DNA from: Tetrahymena thermophila SB210
Lineage: Eukaryota; Ciliophora; Oligohymenophorea; Hymenostomatida; Tetrahymenidae
Length of the DNA: 64,000 nt
Assembly (NCBI RefSeq): GCF_000189635.1
Contig: NW_002476452.1
Span: 434,001 to 498,000 of the forward strand
Direction of reading: 5' to 3'
Part shown: positions 47,301 through 59,879 of the stretch, in pieces
Numbering within the stretch: the stretch's first letter is position 1
Layout: each line of letters starts with the position of its first letter
Made by a program: the position numbers and the translations under genes
The notes under the pieces: model-generated
What the model was told of the DNA's origin: nothing
The model's database searches: none
The model's input: only the letters and a program-made list of their open reading frames with translations

Positions 47301-50300
47301 AGTTTCCGAGCTAATTGTGCTTTGATTGCTACTATTATTTATTCCATGAAGCCCCTCTACTTAGATTTAAATTAAACCATCTTTCATTTCTTTTACCATT
47401 TTAATTTCTTCATTGCTTTATTATTGCTTGTTTTGTTATTCGTTTTCTCCTTCCATCTTCAAATTTAATTGTGATTACAATCTTTTAGGGCATAAATTAA
47501 AGTCAGCAGAAAAAACAAATACTATTTCTTCCTATTTAACTTAAGAAAATTAAAACTTATTTAGTAAATGTAACTAACAAGAATTTAAAAATTACTTCCA
47601 AGTCTACTTGTGTTTGCTTCACCAGCACTAATTAAATTTGGATGAATTTATTTCAACATTTTAATAGCAAAATTTTAAGTTTAATCTTTTTCATTTAAGA
47701 AATTCAAAATGTCTGAAAAACATATTTATCCCTTGAGGATAGGCATAGAACATTAATCGAGCTACATATAATCAATATTTAAAGGATGTTTAACAGTCAT
47801 ATCAGTTATTTATACCAATTCTATATTAATTTGGACATTCAAATTAGTAGTAAAAAAGCTACAAATTCTATCACCAAAACTCATCTGTCTGTCTATTATA
47901 CTTTTTTACAAAATAAAAAACGGATTTGTAAATTAGAAATGTATACTCCTTGGATTCTTAAACAATAATGCTTTATAAAGATTGGACTCTAAATGGAGTT
48001 GAGTAATATGTAAGAGAAGATGGTAAGAACGTAACACTTTTGACATCAGTTGTAGATTCAATAGTACCTGGCATGGCATAAAAAAATTAGTTTACTTAAT
48101 CCTTCTTGTTTATAAATAACTTTAAAACGTACTGGCATGAAGTTTTTAAGAATAAATCATTTAATGGATTAGTTTAATTAATATTTTTTATTTTGAGAGG
48201 CCTGATATTAAGTAAAACATTTTCGTAGTTTTCAATGCTAAAAGAATCAACTACATCCACAATTAAAGTGATTTAGTTTAAGCTATCATTAATAGCACCT
48301 TTAAAATTTATTTTCTTCAATTCAACTTAAATATAATTTGTTTTATATTTCTTGAGTGGATATCTCGTCCATTCGAGCTGTCCATTAAGTATTCCGTTAA
48401 CAGTAAAATTTTTATCATCTTTAGAATACATAAAAGTACAGCTAACATCAATGTTTTATTCTTCTAAATCAAAAGCATTTAAATTTAACCTGAAGTTTTC
48501 CTTAATATTGTTATAAGTGCTTTTTTATTAAATTAATTTTTCATTAAAAATCAAACATTTATTTTTCATTGTTTTTTTAAATTAATTTTATATTAAAAAT
48601 CAATCATTTTTTATTGCTTTTTTTTTTACTTTGTATTTTTGGATAGGCGAATCTTTTAGGAAATGTATGTGCTATTCTTTGATTTTAACGTTATTTAGGC
48701 ATGAGTATCTTTAGGTCCACCTGTTATTTCTAAAGATTATGTGGAAATAACAACTTAAGTAATGCCTTTTACTGAGCCATCTCTTTTTTCATACCTTTCA
48801 ACCCAAAATAATTTTTCATTTAATTCAGATCCATTTTGTATTTGCTTTAATTTATTAAATAAAATCATTAAATTCAATGATTCATTTATTATTTTGAAAT
48901 ATATGAAAGAATATTTAATACCTTGTAGAAAGGATGAGAATTTATAGGAGTATAGCTGAAAGTGAAAACGAAATTTCCTTCTATTTCTTAATTAAGAGTT
49001 GAAAGTGGAATTTTCCAAGTGTTTGGAAAATCTGTATTGACCAAAGGAAGATCGGCAATCCTCTAAAATATTTTAAACATCAAAATACTAGCATTGTTGC
49101 TAAAATCAAAGAATTTAATTTTTAAAGTATCTAAGATAGAGTTAGTGAAAAATTTGATGCTCTTTTAATATTTAGGATTTTTTAAGTTGTTAATATGTTC
49201 ATCGGTTTTGGCAATCTAGTTATTCACTTCAAAGACTAGTAAGCTATTAATTATGTCTCTGTTAGTATATTAAATATTCTCACCTTAAATGCAGTCAATG
49301 CTTAGAATTCCTATGTATTTTTTTTATTTAATTTATTTAAAAGCATTAAAAATTTATTTACCTAATGGCTAATCAATAAACAATGATTTATTTTGGGTGT
49401 ATTTTATTTTAAGAGTTCCATTTTAGGTTAAACTTTTTTAAAATTAATCAAAGGATTTGTTCTTTTGAGAGAGAACTTTCTTAAATAAAAACATGAAATT
49501 TTAGCTCAAAACTGGAGATTTAATATCTATTGATGAAATTGTATTTCTTGCAAGACCATATTATTGAATTAAAACAGTAGGTATTTCTAGATGTAAAGGA
49601 TTTAAAGTAAAACTCATTATTTCATTATATTTTGAAGGTATAACTTCGTTATCAACTTAATTAGGGTTCACGTAGAGCTTTTTAATTAAATCAAATTTGA
49701 ATATAATTATTTTGTTAACTTAATGTTACTTCATATATTTTCACAGTTGCAGGTATCGCATCTTTGTCTATGTAGTTTATAAAGTTAATTGGTATGTTTG
49801 TTTGCCACTCAAATTTGTAAGGATTATCACAAACTGAGGTAAAGCATCTATAATTAAGAGTTGGGATTGAAACTTCTAAAAATAAGTTTGTTTTTCCAAG
49901 ATCTTCCAAATTAATTCCGTTTATTTATATACCCTTAATAACACAAAATAAATTTAAGCCTTCATAAACTTATTTTGGCTAATTATCTTGTTTTAGTGTA
50001 TTCTAAGATAATTTAGTAAAATTTCCACCATCAATGTCTTCTTTTACATTTACAACACTTTTTTTCTTTGGTCCTTCTTTTGATGAAGCAATCAAATTAG
50101 GCTACTTATTTGAGAACTAACTCTATTTTTATTATTAATTTGATTCATGTTTTTAAATATTGAGAGGAGTCTTTTCATTAGGTTCAATAGTTTTCTATCT
50201 TTTAAAGCTAGCTACCAGAGGATCATACTCTTTTTAAAACTTGCTCCAAGTTCTTTTTTTGTTGAATAAATAAATAAATTAAATAAACAAACTACTTTCA

Positions 50301-51770
50301 TTAGAAATATTTTTACTGCTCATTTCTGTGAACAAGACTCAAAGAAACCTTAGTAGCTACTTTGTTAGTTATAAAATTAAGAGTAGTAACTGCTTCTCTC
50401 TCTACTTCATCATCTTTATTCTATAGCCAGTTGAGTTCTGCTAAAACCAAAGAAACAGTACATTCAGGCTAATAATTAATAATAGAAATTAAATTTTATT
50501 TTTTTAAATACAATTTTTAATATTTAACCAAAAAATTAAAATTATTTATTGATAAATAAAAATTTACTTCAAGTTAGCTAAATTCTTCTTTATTCATTTA
50601 AACTTCAAGTAAATCTTTGTTGATATATAAGTTAAATTTTATTTCATCAAGTACACTGTTAGTGTCCAAGTAGAAGGTAGGACCTTCTATGTAAAATTTA
50701 CACAATTAATTACTGTTTTAGAAAGTGTAAAATGCTTTCTTTAAATTTATATTATTAACTTTCTCTATCTTGATTCTTACTATTCCCTTAGGCTCACGAG
50801 TAAATGAATTCTTTAAGAATGTATACTCACACATCAAAGCAGCACTACTAGGGATATTGTTATCTGTGAAATTTTTTTACACACATTTAGGTTTGTTAGC
50901 TACCAAAGATAATTAATCTAAATTCTACATAATAGAGCCAACGTCTACATCTATGTCATTCGAGCTGAAATAGTTTTTTAATGAAAACTTTATTTCAATA
51001 TTTTTATCTTTTAAAGGTTAGCACTTCATCAAGAATTTTTGGTTCAAAGTAGGATTTTCCTACTTAAATTTCTTTGTTTATTGTTGTATAGATTCAATTT
51101 AAACTGATCCGAATTATGTATCCTTTGATCTTTTAAGTTCTATGAGCATGCAAAATTGTATTATTTTAAATTAGAGATAAATACTATTAAAAACTTACTT
51201 GTTCCATTCAAAATGCTTATACGAAGAACTCCTTCCGCATTATAGGAGCTTATCACTTCTTGGTTTTCTTTAATAGATGACTATTCTTATGATTTCTACC
51301 CATCATTATAATATTCAAAACTAACTTTTAATTTACCATTTATTTACTTTTTAATATTAAGTTCTGCCAAATCTAAAACTCTAACAGCTCTCTAAATTTA
51401 TGTTATATTTTTTAAAGAATCAGACCAAAAGGAAATCATCGTATCACTAATATAAGGATTGTAATCATATAATTCAAATCTAATCTCATCATTGTAATGA
51501 AATTTCGATAAATCAACTGCAAATCTGCAGTTCCATATTGGTTTTTCTTATTTTTCGCATATTTCAGTTTAAAATTTAACAGAGCCTATCTTCAAAATCC
51601 TAAAAATTAAAATACAAAATTCTCATCTTCCTGTTTTGCTAAAAAATTATCAATTTTACACATATGGATTGGGATTTCCTAAAAATGTATTAAACCGAAT
51701 ATCCTTTCCTTCTACAATAACTATTGTTAAAATACCCGAAAGTGACTAATTTATAACAAGAATGTTATCT
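41350..51770 (-). CDS. Very large multi-exon protein with repeated C2-like domains
   Basis: Roughly 10.4 kb of minus-strand exons separated by short GT...AG introns read as one gene, ending at TGA 41350-41352. Near the 5' end is a clear C2 domain: LTIVIVEGKDI, then FLGNPNPYV, and after an intron PIWNCRFAVDL and IRFELYDYN. Later exons repeat C2-like strand patterns (around 49.7, 47.4 and 46.8 kb). The last 3 kb is helical, with FELLEYSQKDDFL and NMSNLAAQDINQF as examples. Exon joins I checked in phase include 44.0-43.5 kb, 43.5-42.9 kb, 42.5-42.3 kb and 42.25-41.9 kb. I did not resolve every exon, and the first one has no clear ATG, so the 5' limit is approximate. C2 domains bind phospholipid, often with calcium. 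Whether calcium ligands remain was not checked. It could in principle be two genes. Confidence 0.6.
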
Positions 51771-53264
51771 TTAATTCACAATATTTTGCTAAATAATCAT
51801 AAAATTATATACCTAATCCATTTGACAAATCTATCAACTTGTTAACTAACTAACTAACAAAAAGCTTTGCTTTAAAAATCTTAACTTAAAAATACAAACT
51901 AATTAATTAGTTAATTAAATTTTTTTCTTTTAATAATCGCAAATTTTAAAATAAAAGGATTTGATTGATTATTAAAAACACTAAATAAAGTCCTAAAAGA
52001 TATTATTAATAATTTATTAAAATCTGTATTAAAAGATAGTTTCAAATTTGAAACAAATACTTATTTAAATTAAATTAAGTGGAATTAAATTGATTTTAAT
52101 TAATTGTCAAAAATATATTTTTATAAAAACTATATTTTTATTCAGATGTTAATGATAATATCTCTCATTTTGCATAAGCAAGTATTTATGATAGAAAAAA
52201 TAATATTTGTATTGCATTTTTTATACATTGAAATATACTCCTGTTGTTATTTGATTGATTTACATTAAAATAATTTTATATTTTGTATTTTATATCGTAG
52301 TGATTTGTGTAAATTTGTGTCATATTCCAATAATATGTAACCAATATTCTTAAGTGAATATTTGATTTTATTAGTTTTAGTATTAGATAATTTCAAGACT
52401 GTAAAATTAATTATGTAATTGTAGATTTTGGTATTAGAAACATAATATTAATAATAAGAAAAAATTATGATAATATTTCTCATTTTTCATAAACAAGTAT
52501 TTATGATAGAAAAAATAATATTAGTATTGCATTTTGTTTATATTGAAATATGCTACTGTTGTTATTTGGTTTATTTAGATTATTTTATATATGAGTAATT
52601 TGTTTATACTAACATGAGTCATATTTTAATAGTATGTAATCAATATTCTTAAGTAAATATTTTATTGTATTTGGGTTAGTATTAGATAATTTCAAGACAT
52701 TAAAAGAAAGATATTATGTAGTTGAAGATTTTGGTATTAAAAAAAATAAATATTAATAGGAAAAAATAATGAATGATAAAATGAAATGGTAATTTTAAGA
52801 TGAAGTTAAATAAAATATATTGGAAAAACATTACTGTAGCAGCGATGTAGATATAAAAATGAATATTATTAATTTTTTTATTTTTTATTTATTATTATTT
52901 AGAAATTTTATATACAATAAATGAAGCGATAATAATTTGAAAGAAAATTAAATTGATAACTATACTAGAAGCACAACACTTCTTTTTGTGATAATCAGTA
53001 GCTAAATATCGATCTATCTATCTATCTGTTTATCTAACAATCACTCATTTATTTTTTCGATTTAGAGTATGAGAAGTGCATCTTTATCTATATTATATCT
53101 ATCTAATATTAATGCATAAATTTAATCATTGAATCTTTATGCTAATCTTATTTTTTATTTATTATGTTTTATTTAAAAATTACTTTTGCTTATAAATATA
53201 TTTAATAATTTGTGAGAAAACTAATATTTTTTGAGAAAATCTATTTATAATTCTAGCTTGTTTT
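51771..53264. other. Intergenic, containing a 315-bp tandem duplication and a CTAT microsatellite
   Basis: This lies between the 5' end of the C2-domain gene and the 3' end of the kinase gene. Apart from the tandem duplication (listed separately) and a CTAT repeat near 53010-53035, I see nothing coding. Confidence 0.5.
52154..52775. repeat. Two-copy tandem repeat, period about 315 bp
   Basis: Unit 1 (52154-52468) and unit 2 (52469 to about 52775) start with the same GATAATAT(C/T)TCTCATTTT and share blocks in the same order, for example AAGTATTTATGATAGAAAA, GTTGTTATTTG, CAATATTCTTAAGT and TTAGATAATTTCAAGAC. Identity is high but not perfect, with small indels, so it is an old duplication kept in order. 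It does not look coding. Confidence 0.85.
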
Positions 53265-56200
53265 TCAAAATTTAATATCAAATTTAGGGCCTGGTAAACC
53301 CAAGTTACGCACAGGTTGCCTGACATGATTAAAGTCATATATATTTTTATTAGTCAAAGCATTTGCATTTGTCGTTGTACTTGAAGTTTGATTACTCTTA
53401 GCTCCATAAACAGGATTGCTTAGAGAGTATCCTCCTCCAGCTACATTGTTAGAGTTAGTTGCTGATGAGAATGAATATATGTTATTGGTGTTATTGGTTG
53501 AGTAGTTATTGCCAGTATTGCTTCCACCTAGTGCAGCTGAAGGAATATACCCTGAATTATCATTAAAATGACTTGGAGAGTTGCCATAAAAATTTCTCAC
53601 ATTATTTGTGTTATTATTTTAATAATCCCTATAACTTCCATTCACACTTTAAGAGTTGTACTCTTAATTATTATAAGTGTTTGTTTTATTTTCAAAATAA
53701 GCTGCTGAATTCAAATTCCTAGTAGGTCTTGAACCTGTTTCAATAGAGGACTAATATATACCACCATTGAATGCGTTATGTATAGAAGCAGAATTATTAG
53801 CATTACTTTAATTTCCGTTATAATTAATTGTATTGTATGGAATACTATTAGAGCTACGCTTTTCTATTGCTGAAGAAATTTATTATTACTATCTTGGGTG
53901 AGGTTGGGTATTTGAATAATTATGATAACTTCCTCTTGCTTAATGATTTGGTCCTCCACTGTTGATAGAACTGGGAAGATATGTTCCTAAGATATCATTT
54001 TTATCTTAATCAAATTCATTGTTATTACTTTATTTATTGTTATTTTAGTAAGGATATGGACTTGGTGACTAATTCCTTCCGTTCATATTTATATTTGCAA
54101 AGTTATATATGTTATTATTACTAGTTGAGCTAATAATTGTTTGATTTCCATTTCCACTAGGAGATGTTAAAGAAGTATTAAAATTATTTGTGTTGTTGTT
54201 GTTGCTGCTGCTGATGTTATTGTTATTTTAATTTTGTTAATGATTTCCAAAAAAGAAATCATTATTGTTCTATTACAAAGATGTAGCCCTTTATTATTTT
54301 GAAGCACTGTTATTATTTTATTATCTATTATCTAAAATATTGCTGAATTCACTATAATTAAATCCACTTTCCTTTCCTTTAGCTCTATCATTAAATGAAG
54401 GAGTAGTATTTTCCTGATTTTTTAGAACTTAATTTCTGTTGTTCTAACGGGAAATCTTATTGGGATTTAAAGGCGGTTTACCTTGAGAAGGGTCAGAAGG
54501 GTTGTTTGAAATTTCTGCAATAGAATCTAACTCTAGGGCTTTTGCAGATTTATAGTCACTATGAGGAAAATTATTAGCTCCTTTTAATCTATTTGTAATA
54601 GACGCATCGGATTAGCTGAATTAATTACTTAATTTTTTTATTAGAGGAGGTCCTCCTAAGTTATTATTAGTATTATTAGGAGAATTGTCTTTATTTGCAA
54701 GCACCTATTACTACCCATTTTGCATAGAAAAACTGTTTCGTTTTACTTACTTACTACTATCTTCATTTCCAAAACTGACATTCAAATCATTGTTATTAGG
54801 ATTGCTACTTCCTTAATGAATTGTTTGCTGCTGATTTACTTTAATTTCCTCTTAATCATTAAAATATCCTGTGGGTAAAACACTTTCTATACCTTTAAAG
54901 TATTGATGCTATAAAATTTTAGAAGCAGTAGGCCTTTTTTAAGGATCCCACTTTAAGCACTCAGCAATCAACTACACTGCTTCATAAGGGCAGTCTGTAA
55001 TAACTTAATTTAAAGGAATAGCTGGATATGAAGGAAAAGTAATCCCTTTCAAACCTGCTAGTCTATACCCTATATTTAAATATTTTAATTTTCTTTAAAA
55101 TTAAATTAAAAAATGATAAAATTTTATATTTTTTTATTTTATAGCTAAATAATTTATCATAAAAATAGAAAAAAATTATATTTAAACTAATTAAAAAATC
55201 CTGCTAATTTGACAAAAAAATCAATTTTATTTCTGTTGCATTTTAGATAAAAAGTAAATTAATCATCTTGTTAAGAGAGTAAAAGACTAAGTTTTTAGTT
55301 ATCTATTTTCAATTAATAAATTAATTGACTTTAATCTATTTTAGAATAAAGTTATCAAATTCTTCTGTGTGTTTGATTATAAACAATAATATATTCATAA
55401 TTGATTAAATAAGAATAGAAGAAGATCAAATGAAAATCTTGGTATTTTCTTAAATGACTCGAAAGAAGTCTTTATAATATATTAGCAAAAATACCTTCTA
55501 AAATAAGAAAAAGATAAATATTTATTTATTCTAGATAAATAAATGAATTATATTTAGATAATTCAGTTTATTATTCCTAAAATATCAATCAATCAAACTT
55601 GACTTTTCAATTCGTTCTTAATTATTTATGTTTAACTATTATCAATTTTGATTGATTGGTAATTAATTAAAACTATTAATTTTTGACTTTTATCTTTTAT
55701 GCAACATTGATTGATTGATTGTCTTTTCTCTTTTTAAAATCAAAATTTCAATTTTCTCTAAAATAAATATTCAATTTCTTTATTAAAATTATTCACCTTC
55801 TGGCCAATCAAGCTTTGACGGAGTACCTAGCACAGATGTCATTTTTTAAAGTTAGTCTAATTCTGAAGAACCGTTGAAAAGAGGTTTAAACATATAAAGT
55901 TCTGCCATTATGCAGCCTAAAGCGAAGATATCGACTGGTGAATTGTAATTTGTTGCTCTCAAAATTAGTTCAGGAGCACGATACCATCTTGTTGCTACGT
56001 AATCAGTGTAAGGAGGTCTAGATCTAATTTCTCTTGCTAAACCAAAATCTGTAAGCTTGACATACCCATCTTTATTGCTATATAGAATATTTTCAGGCTT
56101 TAAATCCCTATGAAAATAACCATGTTTATGCATATAAGAAAGAGACTGTGCTAATTAGTAAAATATGGAACGTAGCTGTGTCTCCGGAAGTCTCTGTCCT

Positions 56201-56487
56201 AACTTTTTCTAGTTTTCATAAAGTTTGTAGATATCTGTATCGCAATATTCAAAAACAAAGGACAATTAATTCTAAACTCGCAATACTTCTTTGAGTTTGA
56301 CTATATTCTTATTCACTAATTTTCGGAGAGACTTCAATTCTCTCAGATTCATGCACTCTTCCCATGTTACAAACTTTTACTTCATAGTTTTTATTGCTAC
56401 TATTTCTTTTGTTTCCTTATTTTGTGCTTTTACTACTTCTCCAAAAGAACCTTTACCTATAACGTCTAAATGAATATATTTCTCCAT
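53265..56487 (-). CDS. MAK/RCK-type (CDK-related) protein kinase with long Asn-rich tail
   Basis: Two exons, 56487-55797 and 55069-53265, joined across a 727-base intron, close in phase to 831 residues. The N-terminal 290 or so residues are a complete kinase: GKGSFGEVV loop, AIK lysine, HRDLKPEN catalytic loop, DFGLA, then the TDY activation motif before [10 protein letters not shown]. The T-x-Y motif and the PEGYRLAG segment across the splice are typical of the MAK/ICK/MOK group, which regulates cilium length and intraflagellar transport in other organisms. The 540-residue tail is dominated by Asn, Ser and Gln and should be disordered; long tails are usual in this group. Activity is likely, as all catalytic residues are present. 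The ciliary role is inferred from the family. Confidence 0.9.
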
Positions 56488-58604
56488 TTTATTTATTAAT
56501 TTATTTTATTGATCAATTGAAATTCTTTATCCTAAACTTGTTTGAAATTTTTCTGCTTTTGCTATAAAATAAATTTATTTTTTCAACTTGTCTTGTTTTA
56601 AATATTTAAAGATCTGCTTTCAAATATTTTTAGAGTCTTTTTTATATATCAAAAAACTGAGTTTTTAAATTGTGATCTTTGCGGTCTATTTTTTACTTGC
56701 TGGTTATTATCAGCAATCAATTTATCGCTATTCTTAAAACAATCAATTTATTTATTTCTTTTACGAATTATCCAGTTTCTAAATTTTATCAATTAACTAA
56801 TTAATTAATTTTTTAATCATATGGTTTACAAAAAATTATGAAAAATATACACCTACCTATTAAGTAAAACATTTATTTACTTATTAATTTTCTTTCATTA
56901 ATAAGCATCATCCCTTAATTTCAAATGATCCTAATTATATGGATGGATCCATTCACTTACTAAAAATCTAATCCTTTTTAATTAAGAAAACTTATAATTA
57001 ATTATTTTTTATATGTTGCCAATTTTTTTAGAATTTTAATATCCATTTCTTTTCATTTAATTAATTAATTAATCATTTATATTAAAGAAAATTAGATTCT
57101 TATTTTTGTTATTAGTTTGATATTTATATATCGAATTAAAACTTTTAGATAATGTAACAACTTTACCAAAACAACTATTTATTTATTCATTTATCTAAAT
57201 TAACTAATAAATATTATCCTTCAAATTTTATATTATACTTATTTATTCGTCAAAGTATAAAAAATTCTTATTTGTTTTAAAAATCTATGTTTTATTTGGA
57301 TAAATGATATTTTTTCAAACATAGAATTAAGTAGATTTTTAATTCTAAAACTAAATAAAATTTGTAGCAAAATGCTAATTAAAATTATTTAATTAAATTT
57401 TAGTTAAAAAAGATGATTAAAATAAAGTAAAATTTCATAATTAAATTTCTTTTTAAACAAATTATTTAAGAGAAAAATTTCTTTTTAGCCATTCAACAAA
57501 AAATATTTTAATTTTTAAATAATTAAAATATTTCAGTTTTATATTTTAAAGTGTAAATTGAGGTTTTAGATAAAAGATTATCTTTATTTGTTATTATAAA
57601 ATCAAATTAGTAAAAAAAATAATAGAATTAATATAAATTCCTTGTTAAATATGAATACTGAAATCAATTCAGCGTTGTTTCTATATATTCATAAATTAAT
57701 CAAAAAAATATAACGTTTAATTTGACTAATTTTAATTTTTAGTACATTTCTTTCTTTAATAAGAATCGCAAAATCTAAACAATTTAAAACAATTTATTAA
57801 TTAAATTATTACTTGACTTCCAAAGTTAATACTTAGATGTTTTAATAATTTTTATATCTTCTGATTTCAGAAATATTTCTTTTTCGTTGCTTTTCCTTTA
57901 AAGTAAAAAAAAATTTTTTTCTAATTAAATAAAATCATATTTTAAAAATAAATCCAACTTTGATAGTTTTGGCTATTTAGGGAATACTTTGCTTAGATTT
58001 TATCCACCTTAAACACTAAATTTATTTAGTCTATTTTGGATATTATTTTTTTATCTAAAGATTATTTAAAGCTTTTAATTAATTTTAATAAAAAATATAA
58101 TTTTAAAAAAGATTTTTATTATTTTAAATTAATTTTACAGACTTTAAAATAATTTTTAAATAATTATTATATCTTAAATCAGAAATTTAACTTTTTTATG
58201 CACAAAAGAAAACAATAAACTCAATAAAATGTTTGGCATTTTAGTATTTTTTAATAATATTATAATGATTAATATATAAATATATTAATTTTAACTTGAT
58301 TTTTTTTCACTGAAATTTAAAATAATTTATGATAATTTAGGTTAAAAATATATTAATAGTAATCATCAATAAAATTAGACTTTAAATTTGTGATTTATTA
58401 AGTATAAAAAAACATAATACTTGGTTTCTTGAATTTTTTTATTTAAGATTGATTTGTTTCAATTGTTAAACAATTGAGTTTTGATCAAGCAATTTTAAAA
58501 TTTAATTAATTCTATTACAAAGATATGTAAAAAAACAAAGAAAAAAATTGAAGAAAATCTTTATATAAATTGATTCATAATAAAAATCAGGGTAACATTA
58601 AAAA
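56488..58604. other. Long AT-rich intergenic region
   Basis: It holds the 5' end of the kinase gene. I see no protein-like frame and no strong repeat. Confidence 0.5.
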
Positions 58605-58865
58605 ATGGAGATTGAATATCCAGAAATGACTTTTTTATAAAGGATTTTAGCATTATAAAAATCAGATATCAAGAAAGCTGAGGCAATCTATAATAAATTG
58701 AAACATTTCTTAGATATTAGTTTGAGAATAGTTCTAAACAAAATAAGGAAATTAGATTATAGTGAAAACTAATCAATTTAACAAAAATAAGAAATGTAAT
58801 AATTTAAAATAGGAAATAGTATTACAATCATTTAAATTAAGTAATTTAGATTGTATTTTAAGTAC
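58605..58865 (+). CDS. Possible small protein, unrecognised, 3' end uncertain
   Basis: ATG 58605 opens a frame whose first 55 or so codons read like a helical protein (MEIEYPEMTFLQRILA, then AEAIYNKLKHFLDI). After that the composition becomes AT-driven and no TGA is met for several hundred bases. The true end is therefore unclear: an intron is possible, and the end coordinate given is only where protein-like character fades. It converges on 59160-59879. No family is recognised. Confidence 0.4.
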
Positions 58866-59159
58866 TAATTCTATATAGATTTTATATAATAATTATTTTT
58901 ACATAATTAAATTTAATTTTAATTATGTGAGATAATTTAACAACAAGTATTTACTTAATCAAATAAATAACTCCATCTTTCAATTAATTAATTAGTTAGT
59001 TAGTTGGTTAATTATAAAGTATCTATACTAGTCACTTGTAAAGGTTTTTATGTAGTTGGGATAAAACTAATCAATTTATTTTATTTTAAATAGTTAATTT
59101 TTAGTTTTTCTAAATTAATTTATCTCTTTTAATTGCTAACATTTTTATTCTATTTTCTA

Positions 59160-59879
59160 TCAAATATTTAAGACAGCTCCATCAAATATTCCAAAATTTA
59201 TATGTTGATCTTTTTACTTACTCATTAATAAAGCTTTACTATTATACTGATTGATATATACCTACAGCTACGCCTAAAGTGGTAGCATTATAAGTCATTA
59301 TTAAGGGAAGAGCAGCCTTTTAATTAATTAATTTATACTTGTAAATATCTAAATTAAAAATAAGTTTATTTTATATTACAAAGTGAACATTCCAAAATCC
59401 GTTTAATCTAAATACTTTCTTTACAAATTTAATAGATGGATAGTAAATAAGTGATGTATTTAGAACAGCTCCAAATAAACTTAACTATATTTTTATTTAT
59501 TACAAAAATTGTGTTTATTTTCAAAAAAAGCAAACCTTAAATTAGTTAATTCATTTACATAAAGATAGAATAGAGATTTAACTCTGTTTGTAGCAAGTTT
59601 ATGTTTTTATTCTAAATCATGAACATCATCTGTATAAAATCTATCAAGTGACTCTTTCATTATACCGCCTGTCTATTTGGATTCAAGTCTCTCTTTATTT
59701 CATAAATTCAATTTTTGATAAATTTTTAGATATTTATTTTAATATATTTTTTTATTCTGAATGCTGAAAACTGCTCTAAAAAAGTTACTTTAAATGTCCT
59801 ATAAATAATAATCATCTGTTTCATTTGCTATATTCTACTTCTATTGATTACTAAATCTTTTTTTAGAGAAATTCTCCAT
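59160..59879 (-). CDS. Unrecognised five-exon gene, 157 residues
   Basis: Exons 59879-59789, 59692-59536, 59479-59380, 59337-59262 and 59209-59160 have GT...AG borders, and phases close exactly at TGA 59160-59162. The introns are very short (42 to 96 bases). The N-terminal half is charged (MENFSKKRF, then SLDRFYTDDVHDLEQ). The second half is more hydrophobic (FGAVLNTSLIYY, then AALPLIMTYNATTLGVAV), with one possible membrane segment. I recognise no family. The gene model rests on phase closure across four introns, which is unlikely by chance. Confidence 0.6.
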
